Below are positions 16,288 through 23,718 of a DNA stretch of 23,718 nucleotides, one piece after another (within the stretch, counting starts at the first letter, position 1; each line of letters starts with the position of its first letter). The stretch lies in contig CAKSIW010000044.1 in NCBI GenBank assembly GCA_934463175.1, positions 1 to 23,718 of the forward strand, in the 5' to 3' direction. The notes below the pieces were generated by a model. That model was not told the DNA's origin. It was given only the letters and a program-made list of their open reading frames with translations, and ran no database searches. The DNA is from an uncultured Clostridia bacterium. GTDB lineage: Bacteria > Bacillota > Clostridia > Monoglobales > Monoglobaceae. A program made the position numbers and the translations under genes.

Positions 16288-17718
16288 CTATTTATTTTGT
16301 TTATTTTTCAAAAACTCATCAACCTGTCTCTGAATTTCTTCCTTGACCTTTTGTCTTCCCGCCTGGTCGAGCTTTCTCGCACGCTCTGCCCATAGTTCTT
16401 CCGAATACTGCCAGATTGTGTAGTTCTTTTCAACCGCGCTGATTTGAGAAATCTCGCTTCTTATCGGATCGGTGTCAAGAGTGAAGCCCATGAGCGGTGA
16501 TTTGACCGCCTCATCATTAAGTTCCATTGTCTTCTCCCAGACATCATCTTCCTGACCCTCAAGAAGCAGCGCATTAAACTGATTTCCGAACTTCCACTGC
16601 ATCTTGGGAGTGTAGCCTCCGTTTTCTATATATGTAACCTTACCGTCTTCATTTAATTTGTAGTGCTTGCCTTCAATTCCAAACCCGACAAGGTTATACA
16701 GTTCTTTGTCCGTATTGATGAGTTCAATGAATTTCAATGCCTTTTCGGGATACTTACAGTTGTTGCCAATTGAAATCATTGTTCTGACGCCGCCGTCTTT
16801 AAGCATATAGGGTGTGTTAAGCACAACAGAAATAACCTCTTTACCTATATCGTTTTTGACATCACTTTCAACACCGGGCTTCCAGCCTTCACAGGAAACA
16901 ACATATTTACCTGCCTTGTAATCAATTGTATCGTCTGAAAGCCCTGCCATATCAGGACGGATATAACCCTGTTCAAACCATCTTTTGTATGTTTCCATAC
17001 CCTTTTTATATATTTCAGAGTCTGAACCGAAATAAACCTCGGTATTCTTTCCGTCACGGTCAATGACAACATCAGACGAAATATTTTCGTACTGTCTCGA
17101 CACAAACATACCTATTCCCCAATTGCAGCGGAACGGGAATTTATCAGGCTCGCCTTCCTTTACCATTGCAAGAAACGGCTCTATGTCCTCAAGATAACGC
17201 ACCTTGCTGAAATCAAAATCATATTTGTCCGCAACCTCTTTTAAGACAACAATTCCTTCGGGCAATGCAAAGGTCTGCAAATTGGGAACACCGTATATTT
17301 TGCCGTTTACCGTTGCCGCATCCCAGGCATACTGCGGAAGACTCTTTTTAAGCTCCGGTGTTTTGTCAAGAAGCTCCGTGATTTCCAGCAGCCCTCCGTT
17401 CTTCACCGCATCTGCATATTTATTTATCCAGCCTGTGAAACACAAATCATACTCCGCTCCGGCAGCCATATTCATTTTCATTCGCTGTTCATATGCCGAT
17501 GTGTCGATGAACTCAAGGTTTAGCTTTGCACCGATTGCCGGCACTGTAATTTCGTTCACCTTCTCCATAACCGACGCAATATCCGATTGCTTATCCCCGG
17601 GAACATACCATGTCAGTGTCGGTATTTTTTCATTTTCGCCGGCTTTTTTGTCTCCGCAGGCAGCCGCACCGACCGCGAGTCCTAAAGCCAGCAGAATTGC
17701 TGTTAATCTTTTAAGCAC
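16288..17718 (-). CDS. ABC transporter sugar-binding lipoprotein (family 1 extracellular solute-binding)
   Basis: This is a 476-aa lipoprotein that captures an oligosaccharide outside the membrane for the two permeases encoded just upstream. The N-terminus has a basic start, a hydrophobic core and a lipobox-like AAAC with the lipidated C21, followed by a charged tether (GDKKAGENEK). The mature chain has features of the LipO-like/CUT1 group: PTLTWYVPGDKQ at the start, AAGAEYDLCFTGW around residues 92-104, GVPNLQTFALPEGIVVLKEVADKY, and a C-terminal stretch rich in charged helices. The start is a GTG at 17718, supported by GGGAGG 8 bases upstream; no in-frame ATG is near. It lies 55 bases after the second permease gene, and the A/T-rich spacer has a weak TATAAA-like box that could give extra expression. 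The ligand is unknown. Confidence 0.93.
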   Translation of the reverse strand: MLKRLTAILLALGLAVGAAACGDKKAGENEKIPTLTWYVPGDKQSDIASVMEKVNEITVPAIGAKLNLEFIDTSAYEQRMKMNMAAGAEYDLCFTGWINKYADAVKNGGLLEITELLDKTPELKKSLPQYAWDAATVNGKIYGVPNLQTFALPEGIVVLKEVADKYDFDFSKVRYLEDIEPFLAMVKEGEPDKFPFRCNWGIGMFVSRQYENISSDVVIDRDGKNTEVYFGSDSEIYKKGMETYKRWFEQGYIRPDMAGLSDDTIDYKAGKYVVSCEGWKPGVESDVKNDIGKEVISVVLNTPYMLKDGGVRTMISIGNNCKYPEKALKFIELINTDKELYNLVGFGIEGKHYKLNEDGKVTYIENGGYTPKMQWKFGNQFNALLLEGQEDDVWEKTMELNDEAVKSPLMGFTLDTDPIRSEISQISAVEKNYTIWQYSEELWAERARKLDQAGRQKVKEEIQRQVDEFLKNKQNK

Positions 17719-17773
17719 TTTTGTTTCCTCCCACTTTAAAATATTTTATAATCATTTAATTATTTTACAAATT

Positions 17774-18661
17774 TTATCCCTTTACGGAGCCGACTGTCAG
17801 ACCTTTGACAAAATACTTCTGGAAAAACGGGAACACCACAAGAGCAGGACCCGCAACCACAATTGCGGTTGCCATTCTCACGGTTTCAGACGGAATGTCC
17901 GAAATATCCACGCCCATTGTTCCGCCGCCGCTCATGCTCGTGTTCTGCAAAAGCTTTATGTTGTCAAGTATCCTTTGCAGCATATACTGAAGACTTATTA
18001 AGCTTTCTTTATTTATGTAGAGCATTGCGTCCTTCCAGTCATTCCATTTTTCCAAAAATACAAAAAGCATAACTGTGGCTATAACCGGTTTTGAAAGCGG
18101 CAGTATCATTTTTAAAAATATATGATATTCGCTTGCGCCGTCAATGATTGAAGATTCTGATATTTCCTCAGGTATGCCGGCAAAAAATGTTCTTATCATA
18201 AATACATACCATGGATTTATGAGTGTCGGAAGTATGTATATCCACAGCCTGTCATTCAGATGAAGATACTGAGTGTTCAATATATAAGTCGGAACAAGTC
18301 CGCCGCTGAAAAGCATTGTGAAATAGAGATAAAAGCTGAGTGCGCCTCTTCCTTTGAGCCAGCTTTTCGTGAGCGGATATGCAACCATTGACATTAAAAA
18401 GGTTGAAGCCACCATTGAAATGAACGAAAACAACGCCGTGACCTTGTATGCATTAATAATTGCTTCAGGATTTTTGAACACATATTTGTAGGCTGAAAAA
18501 TCTATACTTTTGGGTATAAGCCTGTACCCCCAATTTGCTATATCACTTTCTTTGGAAACAGATACAGAAACAAGCAATAAGAAAGGTATAATAATTATCG
18601 CACATAGCACCAAAAATATTGCATTATAAAACATCTGTTCTTTTAAATATCTTTTTTTCAT
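17774..18661 (-). CDS. Carbohydrate ABC transporter permease (MalG/LplC-type)
   Basis: This is a 295-aa integral membrane protein with six predicted helices, for example MFYNAIFLVLCAIIIIPFLL near the N-terminus. The cytoplasmic coupling loop has the EAA signature: EEISESSIIDGASEYHIF, followed by KMILPLSKPVIATV. That loop docks on the transport ATPase. The C-terminus KGLTVGSVKG is typical of CUT1 MalG-type permeases. With the neighbouring permease it should form the heterodimeric channel for an imported oligosaccharide. The ATG at 18661 is 9 bases after AGGAGG; a longer frame starting at TTG 18685 would translate through that ribosome site and is rejected. It begins 24 bases after the first permease gene. 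No ATPase gene is present nearby, so a shared MsmK-type ATPase is presumably supplied from elsewhere. Confidence 0.93.
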   Translation of the reverse strand: MKKRYLKEQMFYNAIFLVLCAIIIIPFLLLVSVSVSKESDIANWGYRLIPKSIDFSAYKYVFKNPEAIINAYKVTALFSFISMVASTFLMSMVAYPLTKSWLKGRGALSFYLYFTMLFSGGLVPTYILNTQYLHLNDRLWIYILPTLINPWYVFMIRTFFAGIPEEISESSIIDGASEYHIFLKMILPLSKPVIATVMLFVFLEKWNDWKDAMLYINKESLISLQYMLQRILDNIKLLQNTSMSGGGTMGVDISDIPSETVRMATAIVVAGPALVVFPFFQKYFVKGLTVGSVKG

Positions 18662-18685
18662 TATTCGCAGCCTCCTATCAAGCAA

Positions 18686-19642
18686 TTAAAACAGTGCGGT
18701 GTCGGGGTCAACCTTTTTGCTCAAGGTGTTCGTAATTAGCACAAGAACCATACCCACCAGCGACTGCAAAAGTCCAACCGCAGCACTCATACCCATGTCA
18801 CCGATTTCACGCATTGCACGGAATATATATGTATCAACAACATCGGTTGTGGAATAAAGCGCGCCCGAGTCTCTCGGCAGCTGATAAAACAGACCGAAAT
18901 CCGCTCTGAAAATATTTCCTATTTTAAGTATTGTCATTATTGTAATTAGCGGAACAAGAGAAGGTATAATAATGTGACGCATTATCTGCCTTTTCGATGC
19001 GCCGTCTATCTCACCTGCCTCAATCAAAGATGTGTCAATGCCCATGAGTGCTGCATAATATACCACGCAGTCCATACCCAAATGCTTCCACAGAGACGCT
19101 ATAACAAAAATAACGGGCCACGGCCACGGTGTTGAATACCAATCTATTGGATTTATCCCTATTCTTGATAAAAAGTTATTCATCACACCGTATCTGACAT
19201 TTAAAAAAGCATATAACATATAAGAAACGACAACCCATGAAAAAAAGTGCGGGATTATGAGTGCTGTCTGATAAACCTTAACCGAAATGCGGTTTGTGAG
19301 CCGAAACAATGCTATTGCCGTTAAGACAGACGCCGCTATGCCGATTACAATGAAAAGAAAATTCATATATAATGTGTTCCACGTTATATTTGCAAATTCA
19401 CTTGTCCGAAAAAAGAACTTAAAGTTTTCAAGCCCCACCCAGTCGCTTCCCCAGATACCTTTATTATAACGGTAGTTCTTAAACGCAATAACCAAGCCGC
19501 CCATTGGCAGATACTTAAAAACAAACACAACCAAGACCGGAATTACACACAGCGAATAAAGCTGAAGCTGTCTTGTTCTGTATATTCCGCCCCTCTTCCT
19601 CCGAGGCTTTTTGCTTGTCTTTTCTATAGCCGTCATATTCAT
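18686..19642 (-). CDS. Sugar ABC transporter permease (LplB-type)
   Basis: This is a 318-aa integral membrane permease and the first gene of the cluster. It has a basic cytoplasmic N-terminus (EKTSKKPRRKRGG), then six predicted helices. The EAA loop reads TSLIEAGEIDGASKRQIMRHIIIPSL. The N-terminal region LYSLCVIPVLVVFVFKYLPM and the AFKNYRYNKGIWGSDWVGLENF segment are characteristic of LplB-type permeases of complex-oligosaccharide CUT1 importers. The ATG at 19642 has GGGAGG 9 bases upstream; a second ATG two codons in is possible. A sigma-A-like promoter at 19683-19711 would give a leader of about 35 bases. Divergent orientation to the response-regulator gene supports regulation by that regulator. 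The substrate cannot be read from the sequence. Confidence 0.94.
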   Translation of the reverse strand: MNMTAIEKTSKKPRRKRGGIYRTRQLQLYSLCVIPVLVVFVFKYLPMGGLVIAFKNYRYNKGIWGSDWVGLENFKFFFRTSEFANITWNTLYMNFLFIVIGIAASVLTAIALFRLTNRISVKVYQTALIIPHFFSWVVVSYMLYAFLNVRYGVMNNFLSRIGINPIDWYSTPWPWPVIFVIASLWKHLGMDCVVYYAALMGIDTSLIEAGEIDGASKRQIMRHIIIPSLVPLITIMTILKIGNIFRADFGLFYQLPRDSGALYSTTDVVDTYIFRAMREIGDMGMSAAVGLLQSLVGMVLVLITNTLSKKVDPDTALF

Positions 19643-19682
19643 TTAAACTGTCCTCCCAAATATTTCTTTTTGTTCTAACACA

Positions 19683-19711
19683 ATATTAACACAAAAAAAC
19701 GGCGGCTTCAA
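19683..19711 (-). promoter_or_regulatory. Sigma-A-like promoter of the sugar-utilisation cluster
   Basis: On the minus strand, TTGAAG (-35, at 19706-19711) and TAATAT (-10, at 19683-19688) are separated by exactly 17 bases. Each box matches four of six consensus bases, which suits a promoter that needs an activator. Transcription would start near 19676, about 35 bases before the first permease ATG. The adjoining phased repeats lie just upstream of the -35 box. Confidence 0.6.
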
Positions 19712-19721
19712 TAATAACCAA

Positions 19722-19776
19722 GTTCATAATTTTTTGGACATTGTTCACAATTTTTATTTAGGGTTTACAATTCATT
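19722..19776 (+). promoter_or_regulatory. Three phased direct repeats, probable AraC-regulator operator
   Basis: GTTCATAATTTTTT begins at 19722, GTTCACAATTTTTA at 19743 and GTTTACAATTCATT at 19763. The first two match at 12 of 14 positions; the third matches the second at nine of its first ten bases. The spacings of 21 and 20 bases place all three on the same face of the helix, as expected for AraC-family half-sites. The first copy lies just upstream of the cluster's -35 box and the third overlaps the -35 box of the regulator's own promoter. This suggests activation of the cluster and autoregulation, by inference. Confidence 0.5.
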
Positions 19777-19792
19777 TTTAATGATTTATAAT
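19764..19792 (+). promoter_or_regulatory. Sigma-A promoter of the two-component regulator genes
   Basis: TTTACA (-35, 19764-19769) and a perfect TATAAT (-10, 19787-19792) are separated by 17 bases. Transcription would start near 19799, about 28 bases before the regulator ATG, with GGGGAG as the ribosome site. The near-consensus boxes suggest substantial basal expression of the sensor pair. Confidence 0.8.
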
Positions 19793-19826
19793 AGAATTAC
19801 CTTAAAGAAAACGGGGAGAGTATTTT

Positions 19827-21059
19827 ATGAAATATAGTTTGATAATAGCAGATGATGAAAGTTTCACGTTAGAACATACAAAAAACCTGATAAATTGGGA
19901 AGATTACGGATTTTCCTTAGTTAAAGCATTTTCTTACGGACAAGATGTTCTTGACTGGCTCTGTGAAAATCAGACTAATCTCATTATAACAGATATAAAA
20001 ATGCCCGACATAGACGGCATTGAAATTTCAAAGATATGTTCCTTGAAGTACCCCGACACTCTTGTTGTTTTTATGAGTGCATATAATGATGCAGACTATA
20101 TAAGAAATGCTCTTCACTATTCTGTGACCGACTACATTTTAAAGCCTGTCAACCTTCAGCAGCTTACAGATGTTCTTGTGACCTGCAAAAATAAACTTGA
20201 CAAAAAATTCAAAAGCAGTGAAACAATATCATCAGGCAGTTTCCTGAGCGAAAGCAAATTCAACGATATTCAGTTTGTATTTTCAGACCTCCTGTGCGGC
20301 ACATTCAAAGACAAGCCGGAGCTTGAAAAAGCACTTTCAGAAATAGGTATCCACGAAGAAGTCTACTACCCCTGTGTACTTTTTAATATACATATAGAAA
20401 ATTATAAGCAATATATAAGCACGGTGCGAAACAACGATCCTCTGCGCCTTATGTTTGCAGTTTCAAATATAATTCATAACATAGAAGACAAATACTGGTT
20501 TGTGATAGTGCGTCACGCATATAACAATATTGAGGTTTTCGGATATACCAACACCGACTTTATGATCTCCGAACACAGCCACTCCCCTTTTGACATATTA
20601 AGACAGCAACTTAAATCCATATTAAATCTTGATGTATCCATAACACAGCTACGCACATACGAAAATATTTTCAGTCTGCTGAACAAATCCGAAAAATCCG
20701 AAATCGAAATATACACCGAAGAAAACAGTATTATTGATATGGTGAATAAATTTATTCATGAAAACTACAAAAAACCGATTTCAACACAGCATGCGGCAAA
20801 ATATGTTTCCTTCAGCACAGCCTACTTTTGCATTTATTACAAACAGCATACCGATGAAAACTTTCTTGATTCGCTCAACCGTTACCGCATACAAAAAGCA
20901 ATAGAAATTTTAAACAGTGCAAACATTGAAAAGCTTTCCACGCTTCACGCACAGGTCGGCTTTCCGAATAAGAGTTATTTTTACAGGCTTTTTCGCCAGC
21001 ACACGGGACTGACGCCGACTCAGTATATAAATTCAAAAAAAGAAAATAAAGGAGAATAA
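19827..21059 (+). CDS. AraC-family response regulator (YesN-type)
   Basis: This is a 410-aa cytoplasmic transcription regulator. Residues 1-120 are a receiver domain with the acidic pair D9-D10, the phospho-acceptor D56 (LIITDIKMPDIDG), S84 (FMSAYND) and K106 (YILKPVN); all key residues are intact. A linker domain of about 180 residues follows. Residues 302-405 are an AraC-type DNA-binding domain with two helix-turn-helix units; markers are HAAKYVSFSTAYFCIYYKQ, RIQKAIEILN and QVGFPNKSYFYRLFRQHTGLTPTQY. Phosphorylation by the next gene's kinase should promote DNA binding and activation of the divergent glycan cluster. The stop is 4 bases before the kinase ATG, so the pair is co-translated. YesN-like regulators usually control adjacent carbohydrate loci; the phased repeats upstream are candidate sites. 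Confidence 0.93.
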   Translation: MKYSLIIADDESFTLEHTKNLINWEDYGFSLVKAFSYGQDVLDWLCENQTNLIITDIKMPDIDGIEISKICSLKYPDTLVVFMSAYNDADYIRNALHYSVTDYILKPVNLQQLTDVLVTCKNKLDKKFKSSETISSGSFLSESKFNDIQFVFSDLLCGTFKDKPELEKALSEIGIHEEVYYPCVLFNIHIENYKQYISTVRNNDPLRLMFAVSNIIHNIEDKYWFVIVRHAYNNIEVFGYTNTDFMISEHSHSPFDILRQQLKSILNLDVSITQLRTYENIFSLLNKSEKSEIEIYTEENSIIDMVNKFIHENYKKPISTQHAAKYVSFSTAYFCIYYKQHTDENFLDSLNRYRIQKAIEILNSANIEKLSTLHAQVGFPNKSYFYRLFRQHTGLTPTQYINSKKENKGE

Positions 21060-21063
21060 TATT

Positions 21064-22779
21064 ATGTCTCATTTCAACTCCTCTCTTGTCGGATTTTTAA
21101 AAATTTTTAAATGGAACAGTATCTTTTTTAAATACCTGAAAAAATTTACTCTGATTATCATAATACCCATATTTCTTTTAAGCTCAGTATTATATTATTT
21201 TTTCAGCGACAGCATAAAAAGCTCAATCGAAAGCCGCCTTTCGGAAAACACAATTAACTGTCAGCATACCTTTAATGATACACTTGACAATGTTTTTAAT
21301 TTAATGGCAATGCTGTCAACAGAAAATGAATTCATAGTTCTTGATTCTCTGACCGAGCTTGACTATTTAAACAAAGACCTGCAAAATTCACTCAACGAAT
21401 TCATAAATAAACTTAAGTATTTTATAACATATTCGCACAATATTGATTCGGTTCATGTATACTTTAACAATACAAGGCATGTCTTTTCAACAAGACACAC
21501 TGCGTCTGTTGAAGAATTTTCAAAAAGAAGTATAATCGGCGAAGTGATAAATTCAGTGAAAAACACCACCTTTTATTCACAGGCAAAGGACGAAAATCCC
21601 GATTTTATAAATGTATATAAAGCAACATACGCAAACGGCAAACTACAGAATGTTGTTATTTTCACCCTGGATATTAATTATATGCTTGGGGAGTATATTG
21701 ACCGCAAGGAGGATTCCTTTTGTCTTTACAACGGAGACACTCAAATATACAACATAGGCACCCTGACGCCTGCTGCTTCATCACAATACAACATCTTCAA
21801 AATCCCACGTCAAACCACGCATTCGGGAGATTTGAACTTCCCTATGCTGAAATACAGCATTACATATTCCAACGCTCAGAACGAAAAACTTAATGCCAAG
21901 CTCATTGAAGTGATGATTTTGTGTGTAATAATCACCCTGTTAATACCATTTTTGATTTCATGGTTTCTTTCCGTGGAATACTGCAAGAAAATATTTGACA
22001 TAACAATGAAGCTTCAAAACGAAATTGATATTACCCCGCATACAGAAAGCAAAAATGAATTTGAATATATCGTGAAAAGTATAACCTCCATTACCGACCG
22101 CATTGCAAAAACCGAAGCCGAACTTACAATGCAGCTGGTAAACTTAAAAAAAGCCCAGGTTTCTATCCTTCAAAACCAGATTAATCCTCATTTTCTGTTT
22201 AACACAATAAATTCAATAAATGTATATATAATTGATATGTTTGGCGAAGAGTGTGAAGCCACGGTAATGCTTTCAAATTTATCTTCAATGCTTTCGTCGC
22301 TTTTTAACACAAATGAGCTTTTTGTTTCATTGGAAGAAGAAATTAAATATGCACAAAGCTATATAAATATAGAACAGATTAAACATGTTAATACATTTGA
22401 TGTGATATGGGATATTGATCCCGAGGTTCTGAATTACCGTTTGATAAAGCTCACGCTCCAGCCGCTGCTTGAAAATGCTTTATCACACGGAATATATCCG
22501 CTCAGAGGTGACAAGCGCGGCAAAATCAATGTAACGGTAAAGCAGGTGAACGAAAAAACGCAAATTATTGTAGAGGATAACGGTGTTGGTATTTCAGAGG
22601 AAAATCTGTCGAATATAAAATATCAGCTTAAAAATCACTACACTCCAACAACCAAGCATATAGGGCTTAATAATATAAACACAAGAATAAACTATTTATA
22701 CGGCTCGGAAGCAACAATTGATATATCATCTTCCGAAAGCGGAACCTATGTGGTTTTGTTACTCCCGCTTTCGGAATAA
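21064..22779 (+). CDS. Sensor histidine kinase (YesM-type, HPK7-like)
   Basis: This is a 571-aa membrane kinase. Helix one is at about residues 27-50, followed by an extracellular sensing domain of roughly 230 residues, helix two at about 281-302 and a HAMP-like linker. The kinase core begins at about 355 with ILQNQINPHFLFNTINS, whose H376 is the expected phosphorylated histidine. It continues with the N-box LLENALSHG (N471) and the ATP lid motif EDNGVGIS (D505, G507, G509). This is the YesM/LytS-like his-kinase plus HATPase arrangement. The extracellular part is dCache-like in length, but its fold is not recognisable to me. It should sense a glycan-derived signal and phosphorylate the regulator encoded 4 bases upstream. 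The AAAGGAG site sits in the regulator's stop region, confirming the ATG at 21064. Confidence 0.93.
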   Translation: MSHFNSSLVGFLKIFKWNSIFFKYLKKFTLIIIIPIFLLSSVLYYFFSDSIKSSIESRLSENTINCQHTFNDTLDNVFNLMAMLSTENEFIVLDSLTELDYLNKDLQNSLNEFINKLKYFITYSHNIDSVHVYFNNTRHVFSTRHTASVEEFSKRSIIGEVINSVKNTTFYSQAKDENPDFINVYKATYANGKLQNVVIFTLDINYMLGEYIDRKEDSFCLYNGDTQIYNIGTLTPAASSQYNIFKIPRQTTHSGDLNFPMLKYSITYSNAQNEKLNAKLIEVMILCVIITLLIPFLISWFLSVEYCKKIFDITMKLQNEIDITPHTESKNEFEYIVKSITSITDRIAKTEAELTMQLVNLKKAQVSILQNQINPHFLFNTINSINVYIIDMFGEECEATVMLSNLSSMLSSLFNTNELFVSLEEEIKYAQSYINIEQIKHVNTFDVIWDIDPEVLNYRLIKLTLQPLLENALSHGIYPLRGDKRGKINVTVKQVNEKTQIIVEDNGVGISEENLSNIKYQLKNHYTPTTKHIGLNNINTRINYLYGSEATIDISSSESGTYVVLLLPLSE

Positions 22780-22801
22780 TAAAATATAAAGGGCTTAAAT
22801 T

Positions 22802-22882
22802 ATGAGAAAGCTAAGAATTTTGAGTCATAATGTTTGGGGGCAGGACAATTTTTTGAATTTATATATGTTATATCCTTTTTAA
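22802..22882 (+). pseudogene. Probable remnant of an endonuclease/exonuclease/phosphatase-family gene start
   Basis: An ATG at 22802, 22 bases after the kinase stop and 8 bases after an AAAGGG ribosome-like site, opens a 26-codon frame ending in TAA at 22880-22882. The first 13 residues, MRKLRILSHNVWG, match the way endonuclease/exonuclease/phosphatase-superfamily proteins begin (a first beta strand followed by HNVW). The similarity ends after about residue 14, and what follows is A/T-rich noncoding sequence. I read it as the truncated 5' end of a third gene of the regulator operon. A chance short frame is the alternative; the signature is short. Confidence 0.45.
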
Positions 22883-22981
22883 GCAAATAATAACAAGAAT
22901 ATAATTTCCCCATCTTATAATAATTGAGATTTTTTAGCGCCAAAACATGTTGTGCAAAAACGAGAAATATCTATCGCCCCG
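22883..22981. other. A/T-rich intergenic stretch, no feature seen
   Basis: No open frame, terminator hairpin or repeat is convincing here. An isolated TATAAT-like box near 22895-22905 has no matching -35 box at a good distance. It separates the truncated remnant from the promoter of the CPBP gene and may be decayed coding sequence. Confidence 0.5.
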
Positions 22982-23010
22982 TTGTTTTAACCGGTAATGT
23001 ATGGTATAAT
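22982..23010 (+). promoter_or_regulatory. Sigma-A promoter of the CPBP protease gene
   Basis: TTGTTT (-35, 22982-22987) and TATAAT (-10, 23005-23010) are 17 bases apart. Transcription would begin near 23017, about 26 bases before the ATG at 23043, leaving room for the AGGAG ribosome site. This makes the gene an independent unit, not part of the regulator operon. Confidence 0.75.
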
Positions 23011-23042
23011 TATTGCAGGCGAATTTTGAGAGGAGAATCGTT

Positions 23043-23669
23043 ATGAAAATAAAGCATTTAAGAATAAGAACAGCAGTAATATCTTATCTTGTATTTTTTG
23101 CGGGATGGACATTACGAGTTGTATGTGTGGATTTATCGGGGATGAATGAGTTCCTGTCATGGGCGATAGGCTTTTTAATTCATATCGTGTGGTGGCCTTT
23201 GTTTGCATTGTTCTTGATTAAACGATACAGCAATGATTTAAACATATCCCTGAAAGAAATGATTACAACAAAACCGAAACTCAAAATATTACTGCCGCTT
23301 TTGGCATTTGCATTGGTTTACAATATAGTGGGATTTTTTATTAACAGCAGCGGATACGGTACAAAAATGAAATTGTATGATCTCATTGTTACAGCAGCAA
23401 CGGTAGATATTTTTGAGGAAAGTGTGTTCAGGGGCTGGTTTTTAAATGCGTTATCGACCTTTGTGAGTGAACGCAAGGCAAATCTGATTTCCTCAGCACT
23501 TTTTGTGCTAATCCACTATCCGGGGTGGATTTATGCAGAATATGAATTGACAACTATTGCTGTAACAAGTCTTTCGGTATATGCACTCGGCTTAATGTTC
23601 GGGTGGGTATTTAGAAAAAACAGGTCAATATGGACAGTTGCAATTGAGTCAACCCCGAATTTTGTGTAA
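23043..23669 (+). CDS. CPBP-family intramembrane metalloprotease (CAAX protease-like)
   Basis: This is a 208-aa membrane protein with several hydrophobic helices (for example VISYLVFFAGWTLRVVCV and FLIHIVWWPLFALFLIK). It carries motif one, E125-E126-x-x-x-R130 (FEESVFRGWF), and motif two, F154-x-x-x-H158 (FVLIH), which give the metal site of the CPBP/Abi superfamily. The expected third motif near the C-terminus, normally with a conserved histidine after NxIWxxI, reads NRSIWTVAIESTPNFV here, with serine where histidine is usual. The end could therefore be degenerate or shortened. The ATG at 23043 follows AGGAG by 7 bases; an upstream in-frame TTG at 23013 lies before this site and is rejected. 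Family roles include peptide maturation and bacteriocin immunity. Its own promoter and context suggest no link to glycan use. Confidence 0.8.
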   Translation: MKIKHLRIRTAVISYLVFFAGWTLRVVCVDLSGMNEFLSWAIGFLIHIVWWPLFALFLIKRYSNDLNISLKEMITTKPKLKILLPLLAFALVYNIVGFFINSSGYGTKMKLYDLIVTAATVDIFEESVFRGWFLNALSTFVSERKANLISSALFVLIHYPGWIYAEYELTTIAVTSLSVYALGLMFGWVFRKNRSIWTVAIESTPNFV

Positions 23670-23673
23670 AGTC

Positions 23674-23702
23674 TTTACGAAGCCTCCAAGATGATGTATA
23701 AT
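23674..23702 (+). promoter_or_regulatory. Sigma-A promoter reading out of the right edge
   Basis: TTTACG (-35, 23674-23679) and a perfect TATAAT (-10, 23697-23702) are separated by 17 bases, starting 4 bases after the CPBP stop codon. It should drive a gene beyond the window. No terminator separates it from the CPBP gene. Confidence 0.65.
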
Positions 23703-23718
23703 AAAAATATCAATATGG

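Noticed and set aside
17719..17773. Possible internal promoter before the binding-protein gene
   Set aside because: A TATAAA-like box is present in the A/T-rich spacer, but the TTTGTA candidate -35 box is only about 15 bases away and weak; not enough to list as a promoter.
17204..18001. Plus-strand frame of 265 codons opposite the binding-protein and permease genes
   Set aside because: It spans two well-supported minus-strand genes in antisense, has no recognisable domain and no ribosome site.

Overview
The window is low-GC Firmicutes (Clostridia) DNA. Support for this comes from A/T-rich intergenic spacers with sigma-A promoters, strong AGGAGG-type ribosome sites, S-layer homology (SLH) surface proteins, an LplB/LplC-type sugar importer and a YesM/YesN-type two-component system. 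Surface proteins of this style are known from pectin- and hemicellulose-degrading gut Clostridia. No genus can be named from sequence alone, and I see no tRNA, rRNA, CRISPR array or insertion sequence.

Positions 1-433 hold the start of a histidine phosphatase gene that runs off the left edge. Positions 516-19642 are one long, tightly spaced minus-strand gene cluster, read from right to left: two ABC sugar permeases, their lipoprotein binding protein, an 852-aa secreted duplicated beta-sandwich protein, a 906-aa SLH protein, two tandem paralogous secreted beta-helix proteins (GH141-like), a 511-aa SLH protein with a glycine linker, a secreted SGNH/GDSL esterase, and a cytoplasmic TIM-barrel sugar isomerase/epimerase-like protein. 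A sigma-A-like promoter at 19683-19711 can serve the whole cluster. Two strong hairpins, at 1450-1483 and 13666-13694, interrupt it without a U-tract.

A divergent plus-strand pair at 19827-22779 encodes an AraC-type response regulator and its sensor histidine kinase. The 184-bp divergent intergenic region carries two back-to-back promoters and three phased direct repeats that look like binding sites for this regulator. After the kinase come a 26-codon remnant resembling the start of an endonuclease/exonuclease/phosphatase-family gene, a CPBP-family membrane protease gene with its own promoter, and a promoter pointing out of the right edge.

Taken together, the locus looks like a Gram-positive polysaccharide utilisation locus. 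The kinase senses an extracellular glycan signal and the regulator switches on the importer and surface enzymes. The beta-helix enzymes and the esterase trim an acylated polysaccharide outside the cell, the SLH proteins probably organise the cell surface, the importer takes up oligosaccharides, and the isomerase-like enzyme may act on a released sugar. The substrate is not proven; a pectic or hemicellulosic side chain is the most natural guess. The least described parts are the two non-catalytic SLH proteins, the 852-aa duplicated protein, and a C-terminal module shared by three secreted proteins. No gene-free stretch exceeds 300 bases.
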